From: Myxocyprinus asiaticus
Lineage: Eukaryota; Chordata; Actinopteri; Cypriniformes; Catostomidae
Reading direction: 5' to 3'
Assembly: GCF_019703515.2 (NCBI RefSeq)
Contig: NC_059382.1
Location: 17,099,001-17,163,000 of the forward strand
DNA length: 64,000 nucleotides
The position numbers and the translations under genes were made by a program. Under the pieces are notes generated by a model. It saw only the letters and a program-made list of their open reading frames with translations, ran no database searches and was not told where the DNA came from. Positions 11,801 to 25,000 of the stretch are shown here, piece by piece (the stretch's first letter is position 1; every line of letters starts with the position of its first letter).

Positions 11801-14727
11801 TTCCATCATATAGTGGTAAGTAGACAGAAACTAGTACAAATATCCCTGCTGAAAAATGCCAGCATAGCTGGTAGTCACCAGCATATGTTGTTTTAAATGC
11901 TTGTCCACCAGCTAGACAAGCACCAAATCAGCACAGACCAGCGTGGGAAAATGTTTATATCTTTGGTTTAAAGTAAAGTCACTAACATTGTTTTGGGACT
12001 TTTTATGATAAACAGTAACATAATTCCAAAAGCAGTTTCTGTATTACTCACCTGCTTAATAAAACAGGACAGGCCTGATAAGGCTCCTTTTTGGCGTATT
12101 CAAATAGCCCAACCTGTCTGACCACCTTTTCTTTGTAAAGAGGGCCAGTCTTTCAATATGTCTTTTGAAATGCTTTATGGAAAAGGGTTAGAAGTTTATC
12201 ATATAAATTTAAAACGATTAAATATTGTGTTTGTTCAGTGAAAATAAGCCTTGAGCATGTAGCTAATTGGCTACAGTGTTTGCTTGGATAAAATGGTGGT
12301 TCCTCTGGGGGGAAAAAACAAAAACATTTATTTAGAATCAATCGTCAAAAGGCTGAAAAATAGTGTTTTTTTTTTTTTTTTGTGTGTTTTTTTTTTTAGC
12401 TATATCTCCCAGCCCCAATCCATAGTGATGTAGAATTAGTACCACCCTCTAAACATACAGATTATCACAACCAGTGTCTTCTGCCATGTGTTGCAATGGA
12501 CAGAGGAAGTATGTTGTGTCCAAACACGCCTGTTAAGTTCAATGGGTTTTCCATGCTTTGTCAGATCACCACAGCAATTTGGTTCTGTTGGGGTTCTTTG
12601 GCGTCACCACCATCGGTTGGTTCAATGGAAAGTAGCCAGCCTCATTCTGTGGTTCTGTTGTTGTTGTTCCCTCTTTTCTTGGGATCTCATTCACTGAAGT
12701 GGCCAGAGGGAACATGCTGCCAGATTCTTAATGGCAGTGTGAGAAAATGTCAGACCCTCACCCCATCCCTTTCCTCCCCACTGTTTAGTTTATTGACCAA
12801 ACTGTAAGCTTTGTTTTAGTTGTGCCCAAAGTTTCAACAGAATGCTGCTTGTCTGATGAAAACCTTCTATTTTCATTGGTTTGGGTTTGACTGATCATTA
12901 AGGCAAATTCAGCATGGGCTTCCTCTGGAATTTCGAATGGGTCTTTAGAATAGAGGTTTTCAATTTATGACTAAAATAAGGTGTGGTTAAAGGTACTACA
13001 GAATTCTGGGCTCTATCAACATCTGTGGTCAAAACATAAAATTGCAAGTTATTGCTCAGTATCATGGAGCTCAGTTGGGTCAGTGACCTGTTTTTCAAAC
13101 AGCTTGTAGCATTTCCCTTCCTCTAGGAAAAAAGTTGTTGGGCCTGAAATAGCAGGCTGATGTATCGCTATAGAATAGACCACCTACAGTATACTTAAAA
13201 GTGAGCCTGATTTGGGGTGAAAAAGAAGTCCATGTATGGAAATGGTCATGCCTTTGAGTCAGCCATTTGCGTTGGAAAAACATGTATGTTTCAGCTCTTA
13301 ATAACAGAGGAATGGTGAGCCCCGCTATACCAACGTAGTACATTGGAAAAGAGAACTGTAGACTTGTAAAAATGGTTTGCTTGGTTTGTGGTTATTACAG
13401 CTTGGCTGTCACTTTGAGGAATGCAAGTTTCAAGAGGTGATTCTGTGAAAACACACTAACCCAATAAATATGTTTGCCATTTGGACTAACACAACCCTTC
13501 TTTAAATCGGTTTCTCAGACACTGATCTTCTGAGAGCAAATGTCTCTCATCCCTCACTCATTTAGCAGAATTGAGTTTGCTAATTAAAGCCTGCTGATCT
13601 CAGTAGTGACATGATTATTTTGTATTAGCCCTCATTCATCCTCAAGAAACGCCTTGTATGAAACTCACTAAGGTGGTTTCTGTGATGCATTAATCAGTGA
13701 CAAAATATATAAACAGGCAGTGCTCTGGGAGCCTGCTGGTGTGGCAAGTGTCAAGGGTGATTCGTAGTTCATCTAAACACTCTTGAGTGTAGTTTAAGAA
13801 GCCTGTGGTGACTATTTGCGCTTTGACAGATTTTACTGATGGACTGAAGTGGTACCTTAAAGCAGGGGTTTTCAAAATTTTCAAGCCTAGGACCCCCAAA
13901 TATGATGATCACCTTGCGAGGGACCCCCGTTGCTAAAACATAAAAATAAATTTGTGTATGAAGCCTGGGTAGCTCAGCGAGTATTGATGCTGACTACCAT
14001 CCCTGGAGTCACGAGTTCGAATCCAGGGCGTGCTGAGTGACTCCAGCCAGGTCTCCTAAGCTGCCAAATTGGCCCGGTTGCTAGAGAAGGTAGAGTCACA
14101 TGAGGTAACATCCTTGTAGTTGCAATTAGGGGTTCTCGCTCTCAATGGGGCACGTGGTAAATTGTGCATGGATATCTGAGCGTAGCATGAGCCTCCCGTG
14201 CTGTGAGTCTCCGCGGTGTCATGCACAGTGAGCAGAGGCAACTGAGACTTGTCCTCCACCACCCGGATTGAGGTGAGTAACCGTGCCACCACGAGGACCT
14301 ACTAAGTAGTGGGAATTGGGCATTCCAAAATTGGGAGAAAAGGGTATAAAATGTAAAAAATAAAAAAGAGAGGAAAAAAAAAAGAAATTTGTATAAATTT
14401 TGTTATTAAAAAAATACTCAAATGTAAACTTTGTATGTAAACCTTAAAAGAAACACTGTTAATTAAATTCAAATGTTTTTGTATTGTGCTTTCACAGTAA
14501 ATATCTTTATCCAAAGAAGCTTTACTGAAGCTTTACTCAAGCCTAAGGTGACAGCTAAAGGTTCAAGGAATATTTTTTATCACAAACCTATATGCAGATT
14601 TTTTTTGTTTTGTTTGTTTCTTCCAGTTAAAACCAAGTCAATTGAATAAATTAATCATGATTAAACTCATGGTTTTGAATCAGTCCTTAGAAAGCTAAAT
14701 GAAACAGTAAATATGTATGTATGTATA

Positions 14728-14799
<72 letters not shown>

Positions 14800-17700
14800 G
14801 TATATGTGTGTGTGTTTTTTTTTTTTTTCTCCCCAATTTGGAATGCCCAATTCCCAATGCACTCTAAAACCTCGTGGTGGCGTAGTGACTCGCCTCAATC
14901 CGGGTGGCGGAGGACGAATCTCAGTTGCCTCCACGTCTGAGACAGTCAGTCCGCCCATCTTATCACGTGGCTTGCTGAGCGCATTACCGCGGAGAAGTAG
15001 CGCTTGTGGAGGCTCACACCATTCTCCTCGGCATCCACGCACAACTCGCCACGCGCCCCACCGAGAGCGAGAATCACACATTATAGCGACCATGAGGGGG
15101 TTACCCCATGGGACTCTACCCTCCCTAGCAACCGGGCCAATTGTGGTTGCTTAGGAGACCTGGCTGGAGTCACTCAGCACACCCTGGATTTGAACTCGCG
15201 ACTCCAGAGGTGGTAGTCAGCGTCAATACTCGCTGAGCTACCCAGGCCCCCACTCTTCTTTTTCTTTATTTTCTGCAGACCCCCTAGCACCCGCTTGCCA
15301 CCAACTGGGGGTTCACAGATCCCAGTTTGAAATCCCCTGCCTTAAAGCAGTGCATGGTAATAAACTCAATTACAGGCATTTCTGCAAAACCTGATAATCA
15401 AGCTCTACTCCGTCTCTACTCGTTAAAGCTGCGTGAATGTTGAATAAAACTCTCAATACAATGTGTCAAGAATAGTGAAAAATCCGCCCATCACATGCTT
15501 TAAATTCTCAAAGGGAGGTTTCCTGGAAAGGAAGGATTAGTATAAGAAATTTTGTTGATATCAGACAACTTCAAAAATGGAACAAATGTTTTCAGAGAAT
15601 TGATGTGTGAAAAAATTTACAGGGTAAATAAAAACTTGGAAATACCAGATAATTTCAAACTTGTGAGAAGTTATTTAAATTAATCACCTTAATCTTAGAA
15701 AAGTCATGGAAATTTCTATAGTGAATACCCTTTTTTTCTAGTTTTTCTGTGCTTAATATCTTGTGCATAGTAAAACTTGCTCGCAAGTGGTAATGATTTC
15801 TGTTTTGTGAGCAAATTGTTATTTTGTGTCAATGAATGGGTCAAAATTATACACAAATCGGTGTGAATCACTCATTAACTAATTGGTATGAATCAAATTT
15901 TTTTTCAAAATCCAGACCCAGCAATCCAAATTGACTGGAAAGCTGGAAATGTCACTGTAAATGTTGTCATTACTGGAAAAATCAAGTTGAGTACAAATTG
16001 TGTACAAAATTGAGGCTATGAACCCATAACCCCTTGTGCTTGAATTATTTAATTATGTTTCCTTGGTCAAAGGGAGCTAATGGGGTCATTTAAATAGTTC
16101 ATTCAATTCATGGAGGTTTTAACTCTATTCATTAAAATAGAGTATTTATTTTGTTTTGTTGCAAATAGTTGTTTCGTATGATGTCCCCATGAAGCCCCGT
16201 TCACACCACGCATCGTGCGACAATATCGCATTAATTTTCAATGAAAGCAGAGTGACTTCCAGCGACACGAGCTGCAGTGACCATTGGCGACAGAGATCGC
16301 CATGGCGAGTGTAAAGACTGTGTTGAGAATTTCAACTTTATGCGACATTCGCGAGCATCTGCCAATGAGAGTGAAGATGGTGGAGGTTGTGTCATCCGTT
16401 TCCAGGTGAGTGGGAGATACTGGAGTCAGGTGCAGGCAAGATGGAGAAGTTAAACGTTTCTGTGAGCAATTTCACTGTGACTATCATTTGTCTGTAACCA
16501 CATACATTGATATAGCCTAATAAGAATGATGCGTGGAAAACCGTGTCAGCATTCCAGTGAGTTTGATTCATACATTGATAGATCGTTCGTTCATCTTGTT
16601 CATGATATGATGCATTGAGCACTGCTGCAGTTTATATGAAAACACACTCTCGTGCAAAATGTTCATTTTTAGAAGTAATAGAACTGATTCCTTGTCAAAT
16701 TAGAATGATATAGTTTTACTGGCAGTATGATCTGTAATCAGAATTTCCAAAGCTACAGTGGCCAGACGTGCTGTCCTCCAATAACATTAAAGTGACAGCA
16801 GTAGGAACGCCTATCAGCAACACAGATCGCAGAGTCTAGAGACACCAAGCGACAATGTAGTTTGCGGTGTGAATGGGGCTTTAGGGTGATCTTTATCCCC
16901 TTTGGTCAAATAGGACCCTATTAACTTTATTTCAGTTCGCCCTGTGCATGTGCAACTGAAGTACAGGTTTATATGCATTTCAGTGGAGAATTACGTTTAC
17001 TTAATGATTGACCTAGAATCGGTTAAAATCTTCTTTATTTGCGCTGTGTTATTTTATGATCTAAATTTAAGTCAATTCAACTAAAATGATTAAGTAGAAA
17101 CAACAATATTTAAAAAGCAAATCTGAGTTAAGTTTACATGCATATGCTTAACTAATTTAAGGTAAGTTAATTCTATATAAACACCAGGTTAAGTAAACTT
17201 AATTACACCAGTTTTGGAGACATCATTACTCAGTTCAGTTGAGGGAACAAGTTTACTTAATCAATGGTCATGGTAGTCAACTTAGGGTTTTCAGTGTTGA
17301 ATTTCATTTGTCAGAAAGGGTGGGAACCCTGAATGTAAGCTGTACAAAAAATGGAGAGGTGAAGATGAGACTGTTATGGAGTTCTAAAGCAAATGCAATT
17401 GTTTTTCTTATGTGTTTACGTATATTTAAGTTCTCTGACACCTATGACTTGTTCTAAACCCACAGTGAAATTCTTTCTTTCATGGATGACAAACAGAGAT
17501 GTTTTCATGGAGAAAAAACTGAGATGGCTGAATGTTAGTCTTAGTCACACTTTCATTGTACAGGAAAAAGATACAATTAACTTGAAGGGTGACCAGGGTC
17601 AGAAATGAATGGGTGCTTGGGGCAAAAATGCTACCGAAATTGACAAAAATGCCCCCGAAATTCAATAAATTATTGGGGCAAATTATATTGTAGGCTTAGT

Positions 17701-20700
17701 TACAAATACTGTACATGCATAGCAAATTTCATTTGAATGATTTGATATGAATTCTTAAAATCCCAAGATCTAACTTTTAATATATGCCTGTTTTCAGTGG
17801 ACAAGTAAAATTTTTCGCTGAACATTATTTGTAGTGCACGACTAGTGTACTGTTCTCTCTCTTGGACTAATTGTTTTGGCTTGTATTATTCTCATTTGTA
17901 AGTGTCTTTGGATAGTGTCAGATAAATTAAAAAAATGTTGCATGCAAATATTCCATCATATATCAGTTCAAGAGAAAGTTAATGTATACATATTATAGTG
18001 CAAACACTTATAGAAGGTCAAAGGTCACAGGCAGGCTTTGTTCTATAAGGAAATGGAGAGCGGAAAAGAATGTGTACGAGCAAGGGAACCAGGTGTATTT
18101 GTGGCTGGAGCCCTGCTCCTTTTTCAGCATTCATTCAGCATTTCCCAGACAGAAGCAGTCACATCTGGTCCACATACGTTCATGTTCTAGGACCCTTCTA
18201 GAAGAAACCCCCTCAAAGACAATCCTCCTTAAGATCTTAACTGAAATCTGTAAACCCTAAAACTGCATGCTTTCAGTTTGACATCCCCCACCTCTCTTAA
18301 AGACCCATCTTCATATCTTGAGAAACCTCCCTCTGTATTCACACCATCACCACCCACACACTCCAACAAAGTGCTGTCAAAACAACCCACTTATAACTAA
18401 TACCTCACACTTCCTAGCAACAAATAGAAATGACATTTATATTCTTGCATCTTCCTGGCATTTTAATGGGACTTCCTTGAGGAGTTAGAGTTAGTTCAAC
18501 CAAAAATATTAAAATTCTGTTGACATTTACTCACCATCCTGTATGACTTTTTTCCTTTCATTGAACACTAAAGGAGATGGTAGGCAGAATGTTAGCCTCA
18601 GTCAAGAAAGAAAGTCTTAAGGGTTTGGAGCAACATGAGGGTGAGTGAATAATGACCATTTAAATTTCTGGCTAAACTATCCCTTTAAAAAATGAAGTAG
18701 CTTCACACCATAGGTTTGTTGTTCTGTAATACAGTGGCTTTACTTCAGGCAAGAAATGTAGGGGAATTTGTCGTTGACACAAGTGATGAATGCAAATGTT
18801 GGAATGCTGCTGGCCAAGAAACACCTTAGTATTTGTTGGAGTGGTGGGTTCACTATGTACCATAATGAGGTCATGGACTGAGGGAAGCCAGTATTGTTCA
18901 ATTCAACATGTTTCAATGCTCCACCCTTGAGTCTGAGTACCACGAAGTACTGTATAACTGGAACACTACTAGTTGACTCAAGTGGCCCTACGAGTCTGGT
19001 TGCCACGGGAACTGTGTTGCACATTGTGTGTATGCACAATGCTATGCATGGTTTTTAATTGATGAATGCTGATTTCATTCGTCATTCATCGTCGGTGACC
19101 AAGTGGGGTAAAGCCTATTGTGCTTAAATGTAGCTCGGACTTTTGTGTGGCCCTTTAATGCAAAACACAGTTTATCAGATTTATCATTCAGTACTGTGGG
19201 GGTGGGGTTGCATGCATGCAATGCAGAACGAGTGTCTTGGTTTACACCAGCATGACCTGACTTCTTGGAAAATATTAAGCATATGGGGTATTTTTGCACC
19301 TACAGTATACTGCCAACCTCATTGTAACAAAGTTCAGTGGAAAGGAGGAGGCGAGAACCGGGCTTGACAATATAAATAATCTTTTAATAAGGGGGCCTGG
19401 GTAGCTCAGTGGTAAAATACGCTGGCTACCACCCCTGGAGTTCGTTAGTTCGCTAGTTCGAATCCCAGGGCATGCTGAGTGACTCCAGCCAGGTCTCCTA
19501 AGCCACCAGATTGGCCTGGTTGCTAGGGAGGGTAGAGTCACATGGGGTAACCTCCCCGTGGTCGCTATAATGTGGTTTGTTCTCGGTGAATTGAGCGTGG
19601 TTTCCGCGGTGGATGGCGTGAAGCCTCCACACGCGCTATGTCTCCGTGGCAACGCGCTCAACAAGCCACGTGATAAGATGCACGGGTTGACTGTCTCAGA
19701 CGCAGAGGCAACTGGGATCTTAGGAGGTCCTCTGCCACCCGGACTGAGGCGAATCACTACGCCACCACGAGGACTTAGAGCGCACTGGGAATTAGGCATT
19801 CCAAATTGGGAGAAAAAGGGGAAAAATACCCCCCCAAAAAATAATCTTTTAATAAAACAAAAAGACACAAACATAAACACATGCAGGTCAGCTGCCCGTA
19901 ACTCTCTCTCCCTCGAACTGCTGCCTCCTGTCACCTTTATCCCTCTTGAGGGCTTGATTAGCCTGATCCCTGCCACACTCATGTTGTGAAAGTACATGCA
20001 AAATTTATATCTATTCGTTTGATGCCAATACTTGTGATGAGTACCTGTGGAGCAAATGAGTTTTTCTCGCCATAGGCCACGATATGTTTCACTGCCTCAT
20101 TATCTTTCTGTAATTAAAAATGGCACTACTCTGACTAAGGTCCATTATAGGTTTGTCCTTTTGCTTTTAGAGGCATGGGCTCTGATTTCCTTTGACCTGA
20201 GTCTGCCTTCCTTGGGGTCATCATGTCATGTTGAACTCACCAAGGTTTTCTAACCTATCTTATCAGAGTGTGATTTGTGTTTTACCCCATTGTGTGGACT
20301 TTGTCCTGAGTGGCCATGATTGGGTAAACATCTCCACCTTGCTCCCAATTATCATTTACAAGAAGAGAGAGAGGGCAAACAGAATTATTTTCACCTACAC
20401 TATACTCATTTTCAGTGCAATTGCCCATATACATTTGTAGCTTCTAATTTTAGAACTTCTTATTAAAAGAATTTATTGACCCATTTTTATCAGGCCACTC
20501 GCAGCATTTCTGATTGTAGAGAATAAATTATTTTTTTTAATAGTTTTTTTTTTTTTTATGGGTGGATTAGGTTTGTTACTCATATTAAGCTAGAATGTTG
20601 TCAGTTTAGTTACAAATCATCCACTTGTTTGTTTTCAAAACTGAGAAAACTCATGATATGCACATGATGTTTTGTGTCACTAGGAAGTTGTTGTGGTGTT

Positions 20701-22036
20701 GCCATTTGTGGTCATAGAGATTTCATGCGTCTTCTTCACTCAGTGCTATTCATGGCTTTGATGGTTCAGAAATCCTCATGGTCCCCTCCCCCTCTGAAAC
20801 CACTTCACTTAGAAATCATCAATGATTCACTGGAGTGTGGTGCTCTCAAACTCAATCTCTCACACACACATTCACTAGTCTTCCTTTTGTGCCATGAAAC
20901 AACCTCCCTCAACACCTTCATTTCAATCAACTACATCTCCACATTCATACGCCAACTCCACCACCATCACCTAGCCCAGTTTCACTCTCTCCTACACACC
21001 ATCTGGCCCCTCCTCTGTCTTATATGGCTTGGACTGGGAGGATCTGCTTTCTGTGTTTTTATGTCTCTGTTCTTTTACTGTGAATGGAATCTGGAGGACG
21101 CGGCGTGCTGGGACTGCAACATTGCATTTGTTTATATAAAACATATTTAAAGGAATAGTTCACCCAAAAGCGAAAAACATTGTTATTATTTACCCACCCT
21201 CATGTCTTTCCAAACTTATTTTTTTCTATGGAACTCAAAAGGATTTTTATGCATATATTTTCCATATAAGAAGAAAAAGGACCAAAAACACAACTTTAAA
21301 TGAACAAATATAAACTTATTGAATGTAAAGCACTCCAGCTTCACTTTAAACGATCATGTAATGGCAAATATTCCTAGTCATAGTGGGTTCATATACACAG
21401 TGTTAATGACACACAGTGACACTGAGGAGGAGACACATACTTACTCTCTTTCTGTGGAGTGATAAAAGCATGAAACAAAATCACGAAGGTTTTGCTTCAT
21501 GAGAAATAAGGGCCCATGGGTTTAATCAAAGAGCATTAAAATAGCATGTAAAAGAAAAGAAATTAGGACAGAAATATTTTACTAGTGCATAACATAATAT
21601 AATATATATAGGTTTACTTCCCGCTGTCTGTTTAATAAATATGCTGACAAATAGCGGTTCCCTGTCTACTTTTACTTTGGGTGATTTAAGAAATTGCGTG
21701 CTTAGAATGTGACGTCATCTATAGCAACAAGGTCAACTCCGCCTTTTCTCTTACCTTAAAGGGTTAGCTCACCCAAAAATGAAAATCTACTCATGATTTA
21801 CTTGCCTTTAAGCCATCCCAGATGTGTATAATTTTCCTTCTTCAGCAGAACCGAAGTGAAGATATTTATAAGCAGATTTGGGCTCAGTTTGTCCATACAA
21901 TGTAAGTTAAAGGGTGCAGTCAGGCTGCTGGCTATTTGACGGTCCAAAAGGCATATTTAGGCAGCATAAAAGTTATCCACATGACTCCAGCCGATCAATG
22001 AATGATTAATGGTCTTCTGAACCAAGCCGATACATT

Positions 22037-22067
<31 letters not shown>

Positions 22068-25000
22068 CATTTTTTTATTAAAATGTAAAAATCACTTCTT
22101 GACAGCCATCTATGCATCCTGTTATAAAAAAATAAATAAAATAAAATTAATAAAGAAATTCTTTATTTCGGTTCTGCTGAAGAAGGGAAGTCATACACAT
22201 CTGGGATGGCTTTTAAAGGTAAGAGAATTTTTATTTTGGAGTGAACTAACCCTTTAAGATTTCCCCCAATTCCATTGTAAAACTTGCTTTTAGCAGTTTT
22301 GTGAATAGGTTTTAAGCAAAACCTCTTAGCTAGAAACTTTTTGGAGAACTCCTAGTGGTGAGATAAACATCTTTGTGAATATGGGTAAGAGGAAACGGAA
22401 CCAGAATCTTTACATTCCTTTCAATTCACATCCCTTTTGGAGGGGTAAGATTATCAGTAAATAATGACTTACATTTCAGTTTGTTCTTCACACAAAGCTA
22501 TTGTATGACTTCAATAGACTTGGAAAAGAGTGAACAAGTCAAATGGACTACTTTTATGGTGTTTTTGTCCTTTATGAAGCTTAGCAGACATGGTCACTAT
22601 AAACAGCCAATGGAAAAGAGTGATGCACAGGGTTTACAAAATGTCTTTTTGTGTAACATGGAAAAAAATACACCATAAAAATAACTACTGCGAACTATAT
22701 GAGGGTGAGTAAATAATAACAGAATTTCATTTTTGTGTGAGTTATAGCCCAAAGTATACTTGGTTTTTTGATGTGAATGCTTGGCATATGCGTACAGTGG
22801 AACGTGAGCCTGTCAAAATATACTCCATTTGACTGGGCGTGCATTCACAGGCGGTTGGCACATGTGTGCTATGACTGCTATGAGACACTGGACTAATTCT
22901 CTTCAGGAGTTTAGACACATAAGGATGTCTTTAGTCCTTCAGACTGGAGTTATATAAATGCAGGTATCTCCTGGCCTCCTCACACATGCGCTCTTGACGT
23001 GCTCATCCACTGTTGTTTTGTGACTGCAACGGCTCAACTGTGAGTGTTGCCACCTTGTGGACCCACTAATTAGTGCAAATCATTCCAGGCGCATGTGCAT
23101 TTTGCGCTTTCAAAGATATGTGGTTCGAAAAATCAGGCTGTTGCACGTTCAGTGTTCAAACAATCTGCTAATGACCAAATTTACGTCACTCGTCCTGTAC
23201 GTGTACTGTCTGACCGAAGTGTACTTTGGGCTTTGTGTGTGTGTGTGTGTGTGTGTGCGCGTATCCACCATTCTCTCACTGAAGCCATTGGCATCTCTTC
23301 TCTATTTCTCACTGAGCAGCAGTATTCATCACAAACTGCTTGATTGGGCCTGCTGGCAAAAGCTTTCTAAAAGAGTTTCACCTGTAACCAGGTTAACTGG
23401 TTTCCTTCTCTACTGTCACCCCCCTCACTGAATTCCCCAGGAAGAGCCTTTTTAATCTCAAATGTCACTTGCCACATATATGTCTCCTGTGTTTTTTCTT
23501 TCATACAGTAGAGAAAATAGCAACCTTTGCAGTGATAATTGACCCCGCAGGGAGATGTTTATGAAACCAAACACACAGGCCTGTAGGCTTTTTTTATTTA
23601 TTTATTTTTTAACTCTCGCTTTTTGCAAGCTGAACCACAGGGATTTTTTTTTCTCAACAAGGGAGCAAAGTGACAGGCTTGTGTTAATGTAATGTAATTA
23701 TTACATCAACTTATGCATAATTTTACTGGAAATAAGAGTTAAATTTGAGTTAAACGAGACAAAAAACTAATCAGGTGTGATCCATGTTTTATTACTTTCA
23801 TGCTTTGTCAACTTTGGGGCATGTGCGGGTGTGGGCGGGTGGTTTTGTTAGGTTATACACTAGTCGTTACGAGTAGAGCCTGACCGATATGGGATTTGAG
23901 ACAGATACCAATTTTAGAGAGGGAAAATTCACCGATTACCGATATGGTGGCCGATATATTTAATTTTTGAGCTGGAATGAAAACAGACCTTTTCTATGTG
24001 GATTTTTCACCGATTTTGCACCAATATAACTATACAAGGTATATCGGTGAAAGGCTAATATCGGCTGACCGATATATCAGTCGGGCACTAGTTACGAGGG
24101 TATTATGCTATAAAGGTGGTTTATGAGGACATACCTAGTGTCCCCGTAATTCAAACCGCTTAAACAAAACATACTAAACAATGTATTTTTTTTAAATATA
24201 AAAAAGTTTCAGTGATGCTTAGGTTTAGGGGTAAGGTTACGGTTGGAGGATAGAATAGTAAATTTGTACAAGGTAAAAATGTATGTCTCTGGAGAGTCCT
24301 TGTAAAGCACCAATACCAATGTGTGCGTGTGTTTGTGTGTTTGAGTGTTGTGTTATGGTGAATAGGATTATATCAGCATGACTGCAGTTGGATTAAGAGA
24401 ATAAGCTTGCTAATGCGGATTCACTCTGATTGTCTGTTGGTGTCTGTGTACATTTACGTTGGAGTGGATAATTGTGCTTTTTGCCCTGGTGGTTCGAGAT
24501 TGCCCAGGTTTTCAACCTGGCTTTGGCACTAGAAGTGGGTTTTTGAAACCATTGCCCTGTGACTTTTTCATCATTACAATAAAGCTTACAAACTTACTAA
24601 CTGTTAATGTATAAGCAGAACCAAATGTGATGTACAGCGGACCCAAAAAGTTTTTAGAATGATATAATAGTTGATATACTGTACTATTGGAAATCAAGAC
24701 AAAAACGTATTTGGATGCTTTTGGTTTTCAAACATTAGAGGAACATGTCCATAATGTGCTGAACTATGCCTGTGGTTACTCTGCTAGAACACCTGTGTGA
24801 ACTTGTAGGGAAATGACTTCATACAGTACATCCACTTAAAACTACTTTGAGACCAGTTAAAAGTAATTGCAAAAAAAAAAAAAACAACAACAACAGAAAA
24901 AAATGGCACAGATTAATGAGGTTAGTTCTGAGAAAAGGTCCAGCATCATTTTTTTGCAGATGCCACTCTGTTTGATCATTTATCTAAAGCAATCAAAATC

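Larger units (their letters stand above)
13863..15339. mobile_element. hAT-like element with perfect 8-bp target duplication, carrying two SINEs
   Basis: Termini are CAGGGGTTTTCAAA and TTTGAAATCCCCTG. CCTTAAAG flanks both sides (13855-13862 and 15340-15347). Inside lie a plus-strand SINE (13971-14352), a TA microsatellite and a minus-strand SINE (14826-15251). No transposase is visible. Confidence -1.

Noticed and set aside
13973..14035. tRNA-gene-like sequences at the heads of the SINEs
   Set aside because: A- and B-box-like motifs are present, but they continue into a shared SINE body and tail and do not form a complete tRNA gene.
19275..19997. 240-codon open frame on the minus strand
   Set aside because: It lies across SINE S3 and its flanks; the same SINE body gives similar frames at 14731-15154. 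No family resemblance.
20674..21150. 158-codon open stretch in tlcd2 intron 3
   Set aside because: No domain, no exon borders, and it runs into a MITE.
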